From Arthrobacter burdickii (GTDB lineage: Bacteria > Actinomycetota > Actinomycetes > Actinomycetales > Micrococcaceae), in the NCBI RefSeq assembly GCF_030433645.1, contig NZ_JAROCG010000001.1:1054001-1118000 (forward strand): 64,000 nucleotides of DNA. The letters run 5' to 3'. Numbering within the stretch: position 1 is the first letter of the stretch; every line of letters starts with the position of its first letter. Positions 8,465 through 16,555 of this stretch are shown in pieces. Below the pieces are notes generated by a model. The model searched no databases. It was not told the origin of the DNA and saw nothing but the letters and a program-made list of their open reading frames with translations. Position numbers and translations under genes: made by a program.

Positions 8465-9271
8465 ATGCCCGAGGGGGACAGCGTCTTCCGGCTCGCGGCG
8501 AGGCTGAGGAAGTCCCTCGACGGTCGCACCCTGAAGCGCGGGGATCTCCGCGTTCCCGCGCATGCCACCACCACGCTAGACGGTATGCGCGTGACGGAGC
8601 ATGTGACGCATGGGAAGCACCTGCTGACGCGGTTCGACGGCGGCCTCACCCTCCACACGCACCTGTTGATGCAGGGGTCGTGGACGGTGACGGCCGCAGG
8701 CAGGGCGCTGCCCCGCAGGCTCCTGCCCGATGCACGCGTGATCCTCGAGGTGGCGGACGGGCCGACGGCGTACGGCCTGGACCTGCCCGTCGTCGACCTG
8801 CTGCCCACCGCCGCGGAGGGGGACGTCGTGGGGTACCTCGGGCCGGACCCGCTGCGCCATGACTGGTCCGCGGACGACGCGGTCCGCAGGCTCGGCCGCG
8901 ATCCCGCCGCGCGCGTCGCCGCTGCCCTCCTCGACCAGCGCAACGTCGCCGGGTTCGGCAACCTCTGGGCCAACGAGCTCTGCTTCCTCAGGGGCCTCCA
9001 CCCGGACACGGTCATGGCCGACGTCGATGTTCCCGCCCTGGTGGCACTCGGGGCGCGGTGCCTGCGCTTCTCCGCCACCCGGCCCGGAGCGCACCAGGTC
9101 ACCACGGGCACCCTCCGCAGGGGCGAACAGCACTGGGTCGTGGGCAGGGCCGGCAGGCCGTGCCTGCGCTGCGGGACGGCGGTGCGCGTTCGGGCCGAGG
9201 TGCCCGGCGACCCGGGCCGCCGTCGTACCTGGTGGTGTCCGCGCTGCCAGCCCTCGCGCTCCTCCGACTGA
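8465..9271 (+). CDS. nei: Fpg/Nei-family DNA glycosylase (endonuclease VIII-like)
   Basis: A 268-aa base-excision repair enzyme. After Met removal it starts with the catalytic Pro-Glu (MPEGDSVFRLAARL). The conserved lysine in the beta-turn (HGKHLLTRF, about residue 51) is present. The helix-two-turn-helix VAAALLDQRNVAGFGNLWANELCFLRG and the C-terminal zinc finger (CLRCG then CPRC) follow. These identify a bifunctional glycosylase/AP lyase; the MPEGD start and actinobacterial context favour Nei over Fpg (MPELPE). GGGGAGGG precedes the ATG. It acts on oxidised pyrimidines in related enzymes; exact specificity is inferred. Single gene, convergent with the GH26 gene. Confidence 0.92.
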   Translation: MPEGDSVFRLAARLRKSLDGRTLKRGDLRVPAHATTTLDGMRVTEHVTHGKHLLTRFDGGLTLHTHLLMQGSWTVTAAGRALPRRLLPDARVILEVADGPTAYGLDLPVVDLLPTAAEGDVVGYLGPDPLRHDWSADDAVRRLGRDPAARVAAALLDQRNVAGFGNLWANELCFLRGLHPDTVMADVDVPALVALGARCLRFSATRPGAHQVTTGTLRRGEQHWVVGRAGRPCLRCGTAVRVRAEVPGDPGRRRTWWCPRCQPSRSSD

Positions 9272-9287
9272 CGCCGCGCTCCATCCG

Positions 9288-10526
9288 TCAGCGGCGTGCT
9301 GCGAGGCCCGCCCTGAACGCGTCGGCCGAGGCGGAGGTGCTGTTGATCCGCCAGTCCGCTTCCTTGTTGATGTGGAACCAGACGAGGGCGACGACGTCCT
9401 GCTGCGCGGACACATAGCGGAACAGGCTGGTGATCCACTGGGGCTTCGATCCGCCGACCTCGGAGGAAGCCGTCTCCGCGATCATGATCGGTCTGCCGGG
9501 GGCGAGCTGCCGAAGCTGCGTGATGCCCTCCCCGAACAGCACCTCGGGTTCCTGCCACGCGCTCCACGACTGGGACGTGCCCCAGTTGTAGCCGTCCAGC
9601 GCCACGACGTCGACATAGTCGCCGCCCGGGTAGAGCTGATCCAGGGGCGTCGAGCCCCAGTAGGGCACGTTCGGGTTCCAGACCCAGCTGATGTTGGTCG
9701 CGCCCGTCGATGCGACAACGTCGTGCACGTGCCGGTAGGCGGCGATATAGTCGCCCGCGCCATTGCCGTTGACACCCTCGGCCCACGGATACCAGTTCCC
9801 GTTCATCTCGTGCGCGAACCGGAGGTAGACGGGTTGGCCCCACTGGCCGAGCGCCGTGCCCCACTCACGGAGGTAGGCGTCGAAGTCTCCCGCCGCGATG
9901 CGGTCAAGGGAGTAGGCGGGCTGCTCCGTGCCGCCGCCCCACGTCCAGGGTTCCCAGGTCAGGAGCGTCTCGGCGCCCCGGGCCCGCACGGCGTCGAGCT
10001 CGGCGAGTGGTGCCGCCTGGTTGAAGTCCTTGTAGGACAGCACGATCGAGGGAGCCTCCCCGGCGAGGGCAGCGACCTCGTCCAGCTCACCGCCGGCGGC
10101 AGCTCCGCCGTTCGTGCCCACACCGAACCGGATGCTCCGGGTGCCGGAGGGCACGGGAACAGGGTCGACGACGGTGAACGGGGCACTCGCGACGGCGCTG
10201 CCGGCCGTGGCCGTGACGGTCACGGTACCCGGCGCGGTGGGCATTCCGATCGACACCTGGAACGTGCCCGTGGACGTCGTCGTCACGGCCACCTTCGCGG
10301 TGCCCGCGACGACGGTGCCCTTGGTGCGCTTCGGGAACCCGGCGCCCGTGACGGTGACAGGGGAACCGGCTTCCCCGGACGTGCTGCTCAGGGTGATCGT
10401 CGCTGCGGCCTGCGCGGGTGGGGGCGTCAGTCCGAACGTGAGGACCGCCATCGCTGCGACGAGGAGAAGGAGGCGGTAGGCGGTTCCACGGGCGGAGCCG
10501 GCGGATACGCAGGAGATTGGAAGCAT
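9288..10526 (-). CDS. Secreted GH26-type beta-glycosidase (mannanase-like) with IPT/TIG domain
   Basis: A 412-aa secreted protein: a signal peptide (YRLLLLVAAMAVLTFGL, then PPPAQA), an Ig-like IPT/TIG domain (about residues 40-115, TLSSTSGEAGSPVTVTGAGFPK), then a catalytic TIM barrel. The acid/base segment RFAHEMNGNWYPWAEGVNG and the later nucleophile segment IMIAETASSEVGG are what GH26 enzymes show, and LLTWEPWTWGGG also fits. Likely substrates are mannan or another extracellular polysaccharide; this is inferred. The start is the ATG at 10526, with an AGGTG site. A c-di-GMP-I riboswitch lies 17 nt upstream, which ties the enzyme to biofilm/motility signalling. Confidence 0.85.
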   Translation of the reverse strand: MLPISCVSAGSARGTAYRLLLLVAAMAVLTFGLTPPPAQAAATITLSSTSGEAGSPVTVTGAGFPKRTKGTVVAGTAKVAVTTTSTGTFQVSIGMPTAPGTVTVTATAGSAVASAPFTVVDPVPVPSGTRSIRFGVGTNGGAAAGGELDEVAALAGEAPSIVLSYKDFNQAAPLAELDAVRARGAETLLTWEPWTWGGGTEQPAYSLDRIAAGDFDAYLREWGTALGQWGQPVYLRFAHEMNGNWYPWAEGVNGNGAGDYIAAYRHVHDVVASTGATNISWVWNPNVPYWGSTPLDQLYPGGDYVDVVALDGYNWGTSQSWSAWQEPEVLFGEGITQLRQLAPGRPIMIAETASSEVGGSKPQWITSLFRYVSAQQDVVALVWFHINKEADWRINSTSASADAFRAGLAARR

Positions 10527-10542
10527 GATCGGCACCTAGGAG

Positions 10543-10617
10543 TTCGGTAGCCCGGCTGACCGCAGGGGTCCCGTGGCTTTGCGTCTCCGGCTCGCGCCGG
10601 GTTTGCCTTTGTCGCTG
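10543..10617 (-). promoter_or_regulatory. c-di-GMP-I (GEMM) riboswitch aptamer
   Basis: On the minus strand the RNA contains, in order: GGCAAACC, a C/G stem capped by the GNRA tetraloop GCGA, GACGCAAAGCCACGGG, a short variable P2 region and AGCCGGGCTACCGA. These are the conserved blocks of the class I cyclic di-GMP riboswitch. The last block lies 17 nt before the start codon of the GH26 gene, so control of translation or of an attenuator at that site is plausible. There is no obvious U-run between aptamer and gene, which favours translational control. Confidence 0.88.
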
Positions 10618-10900
10618 GGCGGCTGCCCGAGCGGTGCGTCTCCCGCGCCGCGGGAGCCTCCTCCATTGTCCCGGGAAGCCGCCCGGGGAGGGTCTTCCGC
10701 ACCTGAAATATGCCGAAGGATTCGTGCAGGTCTTCCGCAGGCCGTCCCGGCACTGCGCCGACGGCACGCAGGACCCCTCGAATCCGTGCCGGGCGGCAGG
10801 ACAGGAAGGGGCGCCTTGCTGGGATTTTCGTGTGTCCTGCACCACAATGGGTCCTGCCGCGGTTTCGAGACTGCCGGGGCGAATCTGGTGAGGGGAACAG

Positions 10901-11572
10901 ATGAATCAGGGACCGGCATTCACGAACACCATTGCCTTGCAGGTGGACGAGTTCACCCCGTCCTTCGAGGCGCAGATCGGCCCTGTGCTCGCCGAGGTCT
11001 TCGCCCGCGAACAGCAGGACCTCCGCCGCGCAGGCCTCCCGCAGGGGATCGCGCGAGTGGGTGACACGCTTCCCGACTCCTTCCTGTATGACGCGGGAGG
11101 ACAGCGGCTGCGGCTGAGCGAGGTGCTCGGCGCAGCGTCCGCCATCATCGTGTTCTACCGCGGTTCCTGGTGTCCCTACTGCAGCATCGCGCTGAAGACG
11201 TACCAGCGCGAGCTCCGTCCCGTCGTCGAGGGTTTCGGGACGCGGCTCATCGCGATCAGCCCGCAGGAGCCGGATTCCGCGGTCCAGGCAGCCCGGGACG
11301 ATGGGCTTCATTTCGCTCTCTATGCGGACAGGGGCAATGCCCTGGCCGCGCGCCTCGGGATCGTGACGGTGCCGAGTCCCGATGTGGTGCGGGCGCAGGC
11401 AGCCCTGGGCATCGACGTGGCAGGCCTCAACATGGACGGGACCGGCGCCATCCCGTTCCCCACGGTGGTCGTGGCGGACGCCACGGGCACCATCCGCCTC
11501 ATCGACCCACGGGTGGACTACACGACGCGCACGGAGACCTGCGACATCATCGACGCCCTCGTGGCCCTGTAG
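10901..11572 (+). CDS. Peroxiredoxin-like (AhpC/TSA) protein
   Basis: A 223-aa thioredoxin-fold protein. A helical leader (residues 1-50) precedes a redoxin domain: SAIIVFYRGSWCPYCSIALKTYQREL carries the active-site pair Cys91/Cys94, and FPTVVVADATGTIRLID is the later strand and cis-Pro region. Proteins of this peroxiredoxin-like class are thought to reduce peroxides at a WCPYC site rather than the PxxxTxxC of classical peroxiredoxins. It is divergent from the GH26 gene across 374 bases that hold the riboswitch. The ATG at 10901 follows GAGGGG. Confidence 0.85.
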   Translation: MNQGPAFTNTIALQVDEFTPSFEAQIGPVLAEVFAREQQDLRRAGLPQGIARVGDTLPDSFLYDAGGQRLRLSEVLGAASAIIVFYRGSWCPYCSIALKTYQRELRPVVEGFGTRLIAISPQEPDSAVQAARDDGLHFALYADRGNALAARLGIVTVPSPDVVRAQAALGIDVAGLNMDGTGAIPFPTVVVADATGTIRLIDPRVDYTTRTETCDIIDALVAL

Positions 11573-11606
11573 CCGCCCCCTGAGGGCCGGATGCCGCCGG
11601 AGCGGG

Positions 11607-12095
11607 TTACTCCTCGGGGAGCTCCGACGTGATGTCACCGACGGTCGCACCGAGCGACGCCAGCAGCGGATCCGCATCCGTGAACAGCAGATAGTCCCTG
11701 GAGCCCGAGCCCATGCCGATGCGGCGTCCAGGAATCCGCTCGTCGGCGTAGACCGGAAGGACGCTGCTGCTGCCCAGTGGCGTGATGGTCCCGGACTCGT
11801 ATCCCGTGATGTCGAGTGCCGCCTCCGGTTTCACGAGGGACGCCTTGTTCACGGCCAGCAGCGACCTCAGCTTCGCCCAGTCCAGTCGCCGCGTCCCAGG
11901 AATGAGCACGAAGACCGTGGTCCCGCCGCTGACCTTGGCCACCATCGTCTTGACGCCGTCGTCACCGGAGAGGCCCTGGGCGGCCGCAACGTCGTCGAAC
12001 GTGCCGTCGTCCTTCCTGGGTACCAGGACGACGTCGAGCCCGCGGGCCGAGGCATCGCGTTCTGCGGGCAGGGGGCGGGGGTCGGGAGAGTCCAT
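11607..12095 (-). CDS. YbaK/EbsC-family aminoacyl-tRNA deacylase
   Basis: A 162-aa protein of the YbaK/ProX editing fold, which hydrolyses mischarged Cys- or Ala-tRNA(Pro). The family marks are the VNKASLVKPEAALDITGYESGTITPLG segment with its conserved lysine and GxxxGxxxP loop, and a VLPVYADE strand. It follows the LacI gene by 6 bp on the same strand. A TACCAT hexamer (positions 12104-12109, minus strand) ends 8 nt before the ATG and there is no ribosome site, so the gene may also be read from its own leaderless transcript. Confidence 0.85.
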   Translation of the reverse strand: MDSPDPRPLPAERDASARGLDVVLVPRKDDGTFDDVAAAQGLSGDDGVKTMVAKVSGGTTVFVLIPGTRRLDWAKLRSLLAVNKASLVKPEAALDITGYESGTITPLGSSSVLPVYADERIPGRRIGMGSGSRDYLLFTDADPLLASLGATVGDITSELPEE

Positions 12096-12101
12096 GGTGC
12101 C

Positions 12102-13121
12102 CTATGGTAGGGCGCCGGTGCTCGATCGGGCGATCAGGTCACCGGCAGGCATGCGGGCCGTCTGGACAGCGCCCGTGTCCAGCAGCCTCAGGAGCAGTTC
12201 CGCGGCCACCCGCCCCTGCAGGCCCGGATTGCGGGCCAGTGCCGTGACGGAGGGTGAGGCCAGCTCGCAGTGCAGGGAGTCGTCCCAACTCACCAGGGCG
12301 ACGTCGTCCGGGCAGCGCAGGCCGATAGCGCGCATCGCCAGCAGGCCACCCATCGACATCAGGTCGTTCCCGAAGACGAGTGCGGTGATCCCCTCCCCGG
12401 CGCGGAGGAGTGCCAGGGCTGCATCGCGGCCGGAATCGAGCGAATAGTCCGCCTCGTACCGCGTCACCGACATGCCGTGCCGGCCGGCGCGGTCCTGCAC
12501 GCCCTCGATCCGCGCTTCCTCGTGCAGGAAGCTGCGGGGGCCGGAGATGTGGGCGATCCGCCGATGACCGGCCCGGTGGAGATGGTCGACGATGGTGGCG
12601 GCGTCCAGCGCGTGGTCGGTCGTGGTTCCCGACCGGGGAGCGGCACCTTCCGTGGCCGGCGCTCCATGCAGCACGAAGGGAAGCCTCAGGCGCTCGAGCA
12701 GCGCCGGTCGCGGGTCGTCGTGGCGATGGTCGAACAGGATGACGCCGTCCACCTTCCGCTCTCCGGCCCACCGCTCGTAGGTGGCCCGCTCCTGTTCCGG
12801 ATCCTTGCCCACCATCCGCAGCATCAGGGCCGTGTCGCCCTCGGCGAGCGCAGTCTCGATGCCGGTGAGAAGGCCCATGTAGTACGGTTCCGTGCCGATC
12901 AGGAGGGGGTCCGCGGACAGCACCATCCCCACGGCGCCTGCCCGGGACCGGGAGAGGGCGCGGGCTGAGGAGCTGGGATACCACCCGAGTTCGTCGGCGA
13001 GGTCCAGGACACGACGCCGGGTCAGCTCGCTCACTCCCGGCTGGCCGTTGAGCGCATAGGAGACGGAGGCCTTCGAGATGCCCAGGCGCTGCGCGAGACC
13101 GGCGATGGTTTCCTTGGCCAT
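12102..13121 (-). CDS. LacI-family transcriptional regulator (isomerase/dehydrogenase operon)
   Basis: A 339-aa repressor with an N-terminal helix-turn-helix at residues 4-30 (TIAGLAQRLGISKASVSYALNG) and hinge region WYPSSSARALS, followed by an effector domain with GNDLMSMGGLLAMRAIG and a C-terminal VALVSWDDSLHCELASPSVTALAR. It is divergent from the isomerase/Gfo-Idh operon. A perfect 14-bp palindrome with the central CCGG of LacI operators lies 34 bp before that operon's first codon. Control of the operon is therefore likely. The effector is probably a sugar or cyclitol and cannot be named. Confidence 0.88.
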   Translation of the reverse strand: MAKETIAGLAQRLGISKASVSYALNGQPGVSELTRRRVLDLADELGWYPSSSARALSRSRAGAVGMVLSADPLLIGTEPYYMGLLTGIETALAEGDTALMLRMVGKDPEQERATYERWAGERKVDGVILFDHRHDDPRPALLERLRLPFVLHGAPATEGAAPRSGTTTDHALDAATIVDHLHRAGHRRIAHISGPRSFLHEEARIEGVQDRAGRHGMSVTRYEADYSLDSGRDAALALLRAGEGITALVFGNDLMSMGGLLAMRAIGLRCPDDVALVSWDDSLHCELASPSVTALARNPGLQGRVAAELLLRLLDTGAVQTARMPAGDLIARSSTGALP

Positions 13122-13187
13122 GGATTACACAATAGCCCCGCGTTTCCTTGACCGGCCCGGGACTATCGCCTAGGTTCGACCCATTAC

Positions 13188-13201
13188 CTGAACCGGTTCA
13201 G
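13188..13201. promoter_or_regulatory. LacI-type operator CTGAACCGGTTCAG
   Basis: A perfect 14-bp palindrome in the 112-bp gap between the divergent LacI gene and the isomerase gene. A LacI protein with matching genetic position is encoded next to it. The site lies just upstream of the isomerase start, where bound repressor would block the promoter or clearance. Confidence 0.8.
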
Positions 13202-13233
13202 TAACCCCGATTTCTCAGCGAGGAGAATAATCC

Positions 13234-13968
13234 GTGACGTACTCACTGCAGCTCTACACCCTGCGGACAGCGATAGGCGAGGATCTTCCCGGCACCATCA
13301 AGCGCGTCGCCGAACTGGGTTACACCGCTGTCGAGCCCTACAACTTCGTCGCCACCGCGGATGAACTGGCCGAAGCGCTGTCGGCCAACGGACTGACCGC
13401 GCCGTCCGGCCACGCGCCGCTCCTCCGTGCCGACCAGGACGAGATCTTCGCGGCAGCACGCACGCTGGGCATCGGCACCGTGATCGACCCCCACGTGGAG
13501 CGGTCCCACTGGACGTCGGAGGCCGATATCAAGGCCACGGCCGAGGCGCTCAACGCGGCGGCGAAGAAGGGTGCCGGGTACGGCATCACCGTCGGTTACC
13601 ACAACCACGAGTTCGAACTGGAAGAGCGCATCGACGGGGTCTCCGGACTCGAGGTCCTCGCCGGCCACCTCGACCCGGAGGTGGTCCTCGAGGTGGACAC
13701 CTACTGGGCGGCCGTGGGCGGCGAGGACCCCGTGGAACTGCTCCGCCGCCTCGGTGACCGCGTGCGCTTCGTCCACATCAAGGACGGTCCGCTCACGAAG
13801 AACGACAAGGAGCAGGTGGCCGTCGGTTCCGGACGGATGCGCGTGTGGGACGTGCTGGGCGCCGCTCCTGGGCTCGAGGCCGCCGTCGTGGAACTCGACG
13901 ACTTCGACGGCGACATCTTCACCGCCGTCGCGGACAGCCTGGCGTACCTGAACGAGGGAAAGAAGTGA
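13234..13968 (+). CDS. Sugar phosphate isomerase/epimerase (xylose-isomerase-like TIM barrel)
   Basis: A 244-aa TIM-barrel protein of the AP-endonuclease-2/IolE superfamily. It has an N-terminal TYSLQLYTLR, a central GYHNHEFELEE (metal-binding His and Glu), then VLEVDTYWAAVGGEDPVELL and RVRFVHIKDGPL, which supply the remaining metal ligands (Glu, Asp, His). It starts at GTG 13234 with GAGGAG at 13220-13226. The stop overlaps the GTG of the next gene (GTGA), so the two are translationally coupled. Together with the dehydrogenase it probably isomerises or epimerises a sugar or inositol derivative; the substrate is unknown. Confidence 0.85.
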   Translation: MTYSLQLYTLRTAIGEDLPGTIKRVAELGYTAVEPYNFVATADELAEALSANGLTAPSGHAPLLRADQDEIFAAARTLGIGTVIDPHVERSHWTSEADIKATAEALNAAAKKGAGYGITVGYHNHEFELEERIDGVSGLEVLAGHLDPEVVLEVDTYWAAVGGEDPVELLRRLGDRVRFVHIKDGPLTKNDKEQVAVGSGRMRVWDVLGAAPGLEAAVVELDDFDGDIFTAVADSLAYLNEGKK

Positions 13969-15095
13969 GCATCCAGAACGCGGGGATCCGCCGCACAGGC
14001 CCGGTCGGCGTCGCCGTCATCGGCGCCGGGGTCATCAGCAAGGAATACCTGACCAACCTCACGAGCTTCCCCGACGTGACGGTGCACATCGTCGCCGACA
14101 TGTTCGAGGAGGTCGCTGCCGCGCGGGCCGCCGAGTTCGGCATCCCGGCATCTGGGGGAGTGCAGGACGCCCTGGACCATCCTGACGTGGAAATCGTGGT
14201 GAACCTGACCATTCCCGCCGCGCACGTGGAGGTCGCGACCGCCGCTGTGGGTGCCGGCAAGCACGTGTGGAGCGAGAAGCCCTTCTCGCTGGACCGGGAG
14301 AGCGGCCTCGGCCTCCTGAAGACCGCCGACGCCGCAGGGGTCCGGCTCGGGTGCGCTCCGGACACCTTCCTCGGTGCGGGCCTGCAGACCGCCCTGCGCC
14401 TGGTGGTGCGGGGAGACATCGGTGTCCCCCTCACCGCGCTGACGCTGATGCAGTCGCCAGGACCGGAGTCCTGGCACCCGAACCCCGCGTTCCTCTTCCA
14501 GGAGGGCGCAGGGCCGCTGTTCGACATGGGTCCCTACTACCTGACGGCCCTCGTCCAGACCTTCGGAGCCATCACGAAGGTAGCCGGCATCGGCTCGAAG
14601 TCCAGGGAGCAGCGCACCATCGGATCGGGTCCGAAGGCCGGCGAGGTCTTCGACGTCACCGTCCCGTCCCATGTCAGCGCGATCGCCCAGTTCGCCGACG
14701 GCGGGTCTTCCCAAAGCATCTTCAGCTTCGATTCGCCGCTCAAGCGTGCAGGTTTCATCGAGGTCACCGGAACCGAGGGGACGCTCGCCTTCCCCGACCC
14801 GAACACCTTCACGGGCGACCTGCTGCTCACCCGCCCCGGAGCGGATGAACCCCAGGTCGTCGCGGCAGTCGGGGCGACGTCGACCCGCGGCAGCGGTGTC
14901 CTCGAGATGGCGCGCGCCCTCCGCGAGGGCCGTCCGCACCGCGCGCAGGGCGAGATGGCGTACCACGTGCTCGATGCCATGGTCTCGATCTCCGAAAGTA
15001 TCGCGACGGGCGAGTTCGTCCCGCTGCTGAGCGCGGCAACCGCGGCCGAGCCGCTGCCCGAGGACTGGGATCCCTATGTGTCGACCCTCGCCTGA
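13965..15095 (+). CDS. Gfo/Idh/MocA-family NAD(P)-dependent oxidoreductase
   Basis: A 376-aa sugar/inositol dehydrogenase-type enzyme. The Rossmann motif is GVAVIGAGVISKEYL near residue 12; the signature EKPFSLD with the catalytic-region lysine is near residue 100; a HPNPAFLFQEGAGPLFDMGPYYLTAL segment gives the conserved Asp and the substrate side. The GTG start overlaps the isomerase stop by the pattern GTGA, which is why I prefer it to upstream in-frame codons. The operon ends with a 10-bp hairpin at 15137-15178. The pair isomerase plus dehydrogenase points to oxidation of a cyclic sugar or inositol followed by rearrangement; inferred only. Confidence 0.9.
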   Translation: MSIQNAGIRRTGPVGVAVIGAGVISKEYLTNLTSFPDVTVHIVADMFEEVAAARAAEFGIPASGGVQDALDHPDVEIVVNLTIPAAHVEVATAAVGAGKHVWSEKPFSLDRESGLGLLKTADAAGVRLGCAPDTFLGAGLQTALRLVVRGDIGVPLTALTLMQSPGPESWHPNPAFLFQEGAGPLFDMGPYYLTALVQTFGAITKVAGIGSKSREQRTIGSGPKAGEVFDVTVPSHVSAIAQFADGGSSQSIFSFDSPLKRAGFIEVTGTEGTLAFPDPNTFTGDLLLTRPGADEPQVVAAVGATSTRGSGVLEMARALREGRPHRAQGEMAYHVLDAMVSISESIATGEFVPLLSAATAAEPLPEDWDPYVSTLA

Positions 15096-15136
15096 CGCCG
15101 GAGGCACGGAGACCGGCAGCCGCTGACGTCCGCACG

Positions 15137-15178
15137 GGCCCTGGACAGAAGTCGGCAGCCGGACTCCCGTCCAGGGCC
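15137..15178 (+). terminator. Terminator hairpin after the isomerase/dehydrogenase operon
   Basis: A perfect 10-bp stem (15137-15146 with 15169-15178) with a 22-base loop, followed by TTGCTCC. It lies 40 bp after the dehydrogenase stop. Confidence 0.55.
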
Positions 15179-15229
15179 TTGCTCCCCTAGGGTGGAGGAG
15201 TCCGGATTCATCGATGAAGGGACCGCGCA

Positions 15230-15670
15230 ATGACCACCGATTACGACGTTTGGGACATGCCGGGAGCAGGGCATTCCCATGAGGCCATCGAGCCGGAGGA
15301 ATGCTGGGCCCTTCTCAGCACCGGCCTCACGGGCCGCATCGGGTTCCTCAGGGATGGGCGCGTCTTCATCTTCCCCGTGAACTACGTGGTCCACGACCGC
15401 GGAGTCTACTTCCGCACCTCATCCACGGGTGACCTGGGCCGCACGTCCCTCGACCGGGTTGCCTTCCAGGTCGATCACGTGGCTGCCGAGCAGATGTCCG
15501 GCTGGTCCGTCCTGGTGCAGGGATCGACCGCCGTCGTGACGGACGAGGCACTTCTGTCGGCGGTATGGGGTCGCATGGTCAGTGAACCATGGGCAGGCGG
15601 GGATCGCCGGCAGCTCGTGCAGGTAGTGCCCACGTCGGTTTCCGGGCGCCGTGTCGGCACGGCCCGGTAA
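15230..15670 (+). CDS. Pyridoxamine 5'-phosphate oxidase-fold flavin-binding protein
   Basis: A 146-aa split-barrel protein. The segment ECWALLSTGLTGRIGFLRDGRVFIFPVNYVVHDRGVYFRTS is typical of the actinobacterial PNPOx-like family that binds FMN or F420, with a second part VAFQVDHVAAEQMSGWSVLVQGSTAVV. Its enzymatic activity is not predictable; many members are nitroreductase- or F420-dependent-reductase-like. AAGGGA precedes the ATG. It stands alone, transcribed in the same direction as the following UDG-like gene. Confidence 0.8.
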   Translation: MTTDYDVWDMPGAGHSHEAIEPEECWALLSTGLTGRIGFLRDGRVFIFPVNYVVHDRGVYFRTSSTGDLGRTSLDRVAFQVDHVAAEQMSGWSVLVQGSTAVVTDEALLSAVWGRMVSEPWAGGDRRQLVQVVPTSVSGRRVGTAR

Positions 15671-15798
15671 CACGGCCTGATACCGCTGCTGATACCAGTG
15701 CTGATGCCGGTGCAGCGGTGCCCACGAAGGACTGGCGTAGGCTGGAAGTCTGCGGACACGTTCGCGCCACCCCAGGCGCCGTCCGCGAGGAGGCGGAA

Positions 15799-16443
15799 TT
15801 GGTACAGCGCATGGCAGACCCCACGTATCGGGCCCAGCAATGGGAACAGCGGTACGATCCACAGATCGAGGACGTGAACCGGCTCTGCGACGCGCTGGCC
15901 GAGTCCAAGCCGGGGTCGGGCGTGCCGTACATCGATCCCATCCATGATGTCGACGGCTGCAAGATCGTCAGCCTCTTCTCGAATCCCGGAGCATCGCTGC
16001 CGTCGGGATTCGTCTCGTTCGAGAACGACGACCCGAGTTCCATCCGCATGGCCGGGATCTACGAAGCGATCGGTCTTCGCCCCGACGCTTTCATGCCGTG
16101 GAACGCCCATCCCTGGTACCTCCCGGAGGGCAAGGAACGCGCGCTGACCATGGAGCAGATCACCGATGGGGTGAAGCCCCTCCTGACATTCCTACAGCAG
16201 GTTCCCCGCGCCTCGGCACTCGTGGCGCACGGCGCCGATGCCCACAAGGCTGCGCGCCGGCTCATGAAGCTCGAGAACCGTGCCATCGCCAAGCGCGGGT
16301 TCAAGATCTACGAGGTCCGTTCCCCGGGGGAGCGCGCCTTCAAGGGCACGCCCGCCAATCAGGAGCTGTGGCTCAAGGAGATCCAGTCGGCATACACCGA
16401 CGCCATGGGCAGGGCCGGGATCCGGGTCCGGCAGTCCATCTAG
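15799..16443 (+). CDS. Uracil-DNA-glycosylase-superfamily-like protein
   Basis: A 214-aa protein that resembles the UDG fold. After a helical N-terminus come KIVSLFSNPG and VSFENDDPSSIRMAGIYEAIGL, then FMPWNAHPWYLP, which matches the motif-A/NPW-type region, and a later ASALVAHGADAHKAARRL in the place of the second motif. I start it at a TTG (15799) with AGGAGG at 15788-15793; an ATG at 15811 and a GTG at 15718 are alternatives. Uracil removal is not certain because the two catalytic loops differ from canonical UDG. An 18-bp terminator hairpin follows at 16493-16530. Confidence 0.65.
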   Translation: MVQRMADPTYRAQQWEQRYDPQIEDVNRLCDALAESKPGSGVPYIDPIHDVDGCKIVSLFSNPGASLPSGFVSFENDDPSSIRMAGIYEAIGLRPDAFMPWNAHPWYLPEGKERALTMEQITDGVKPLLTFLQQVPRASALVAHGADAHKAARRLMKLENRAIAKRGFKIYEVRSPGERAFKGTPANQELWLKEIQSAYTDAMGRAGIRVRQSI

Positions 16444-16492
16444 ATCCGGCAGTCCATTCGGAAGTCACGGAGCCGGAACCGGCCCTGACGGC

Positions 16493-16530
16493 AATGCGCT
16501 GAACTCCGCCCGGGCGGAGTTCAGCGCATT
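16493..16530. terminator. Strong terminator hairpin with T-run
   Basis: An 18-base perfect inverted repeat (16493-16510 with 16513-16530) around a CCCGGG centre is followed by GTTTTGT. It serves the UDG-like gene on the plus strand and the converging hypothetical gene on the minus strand. Confidence 0.9.
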
Positions 16531-16555
16531 GTTTTGTATGAGGCTTGATGGCGCC

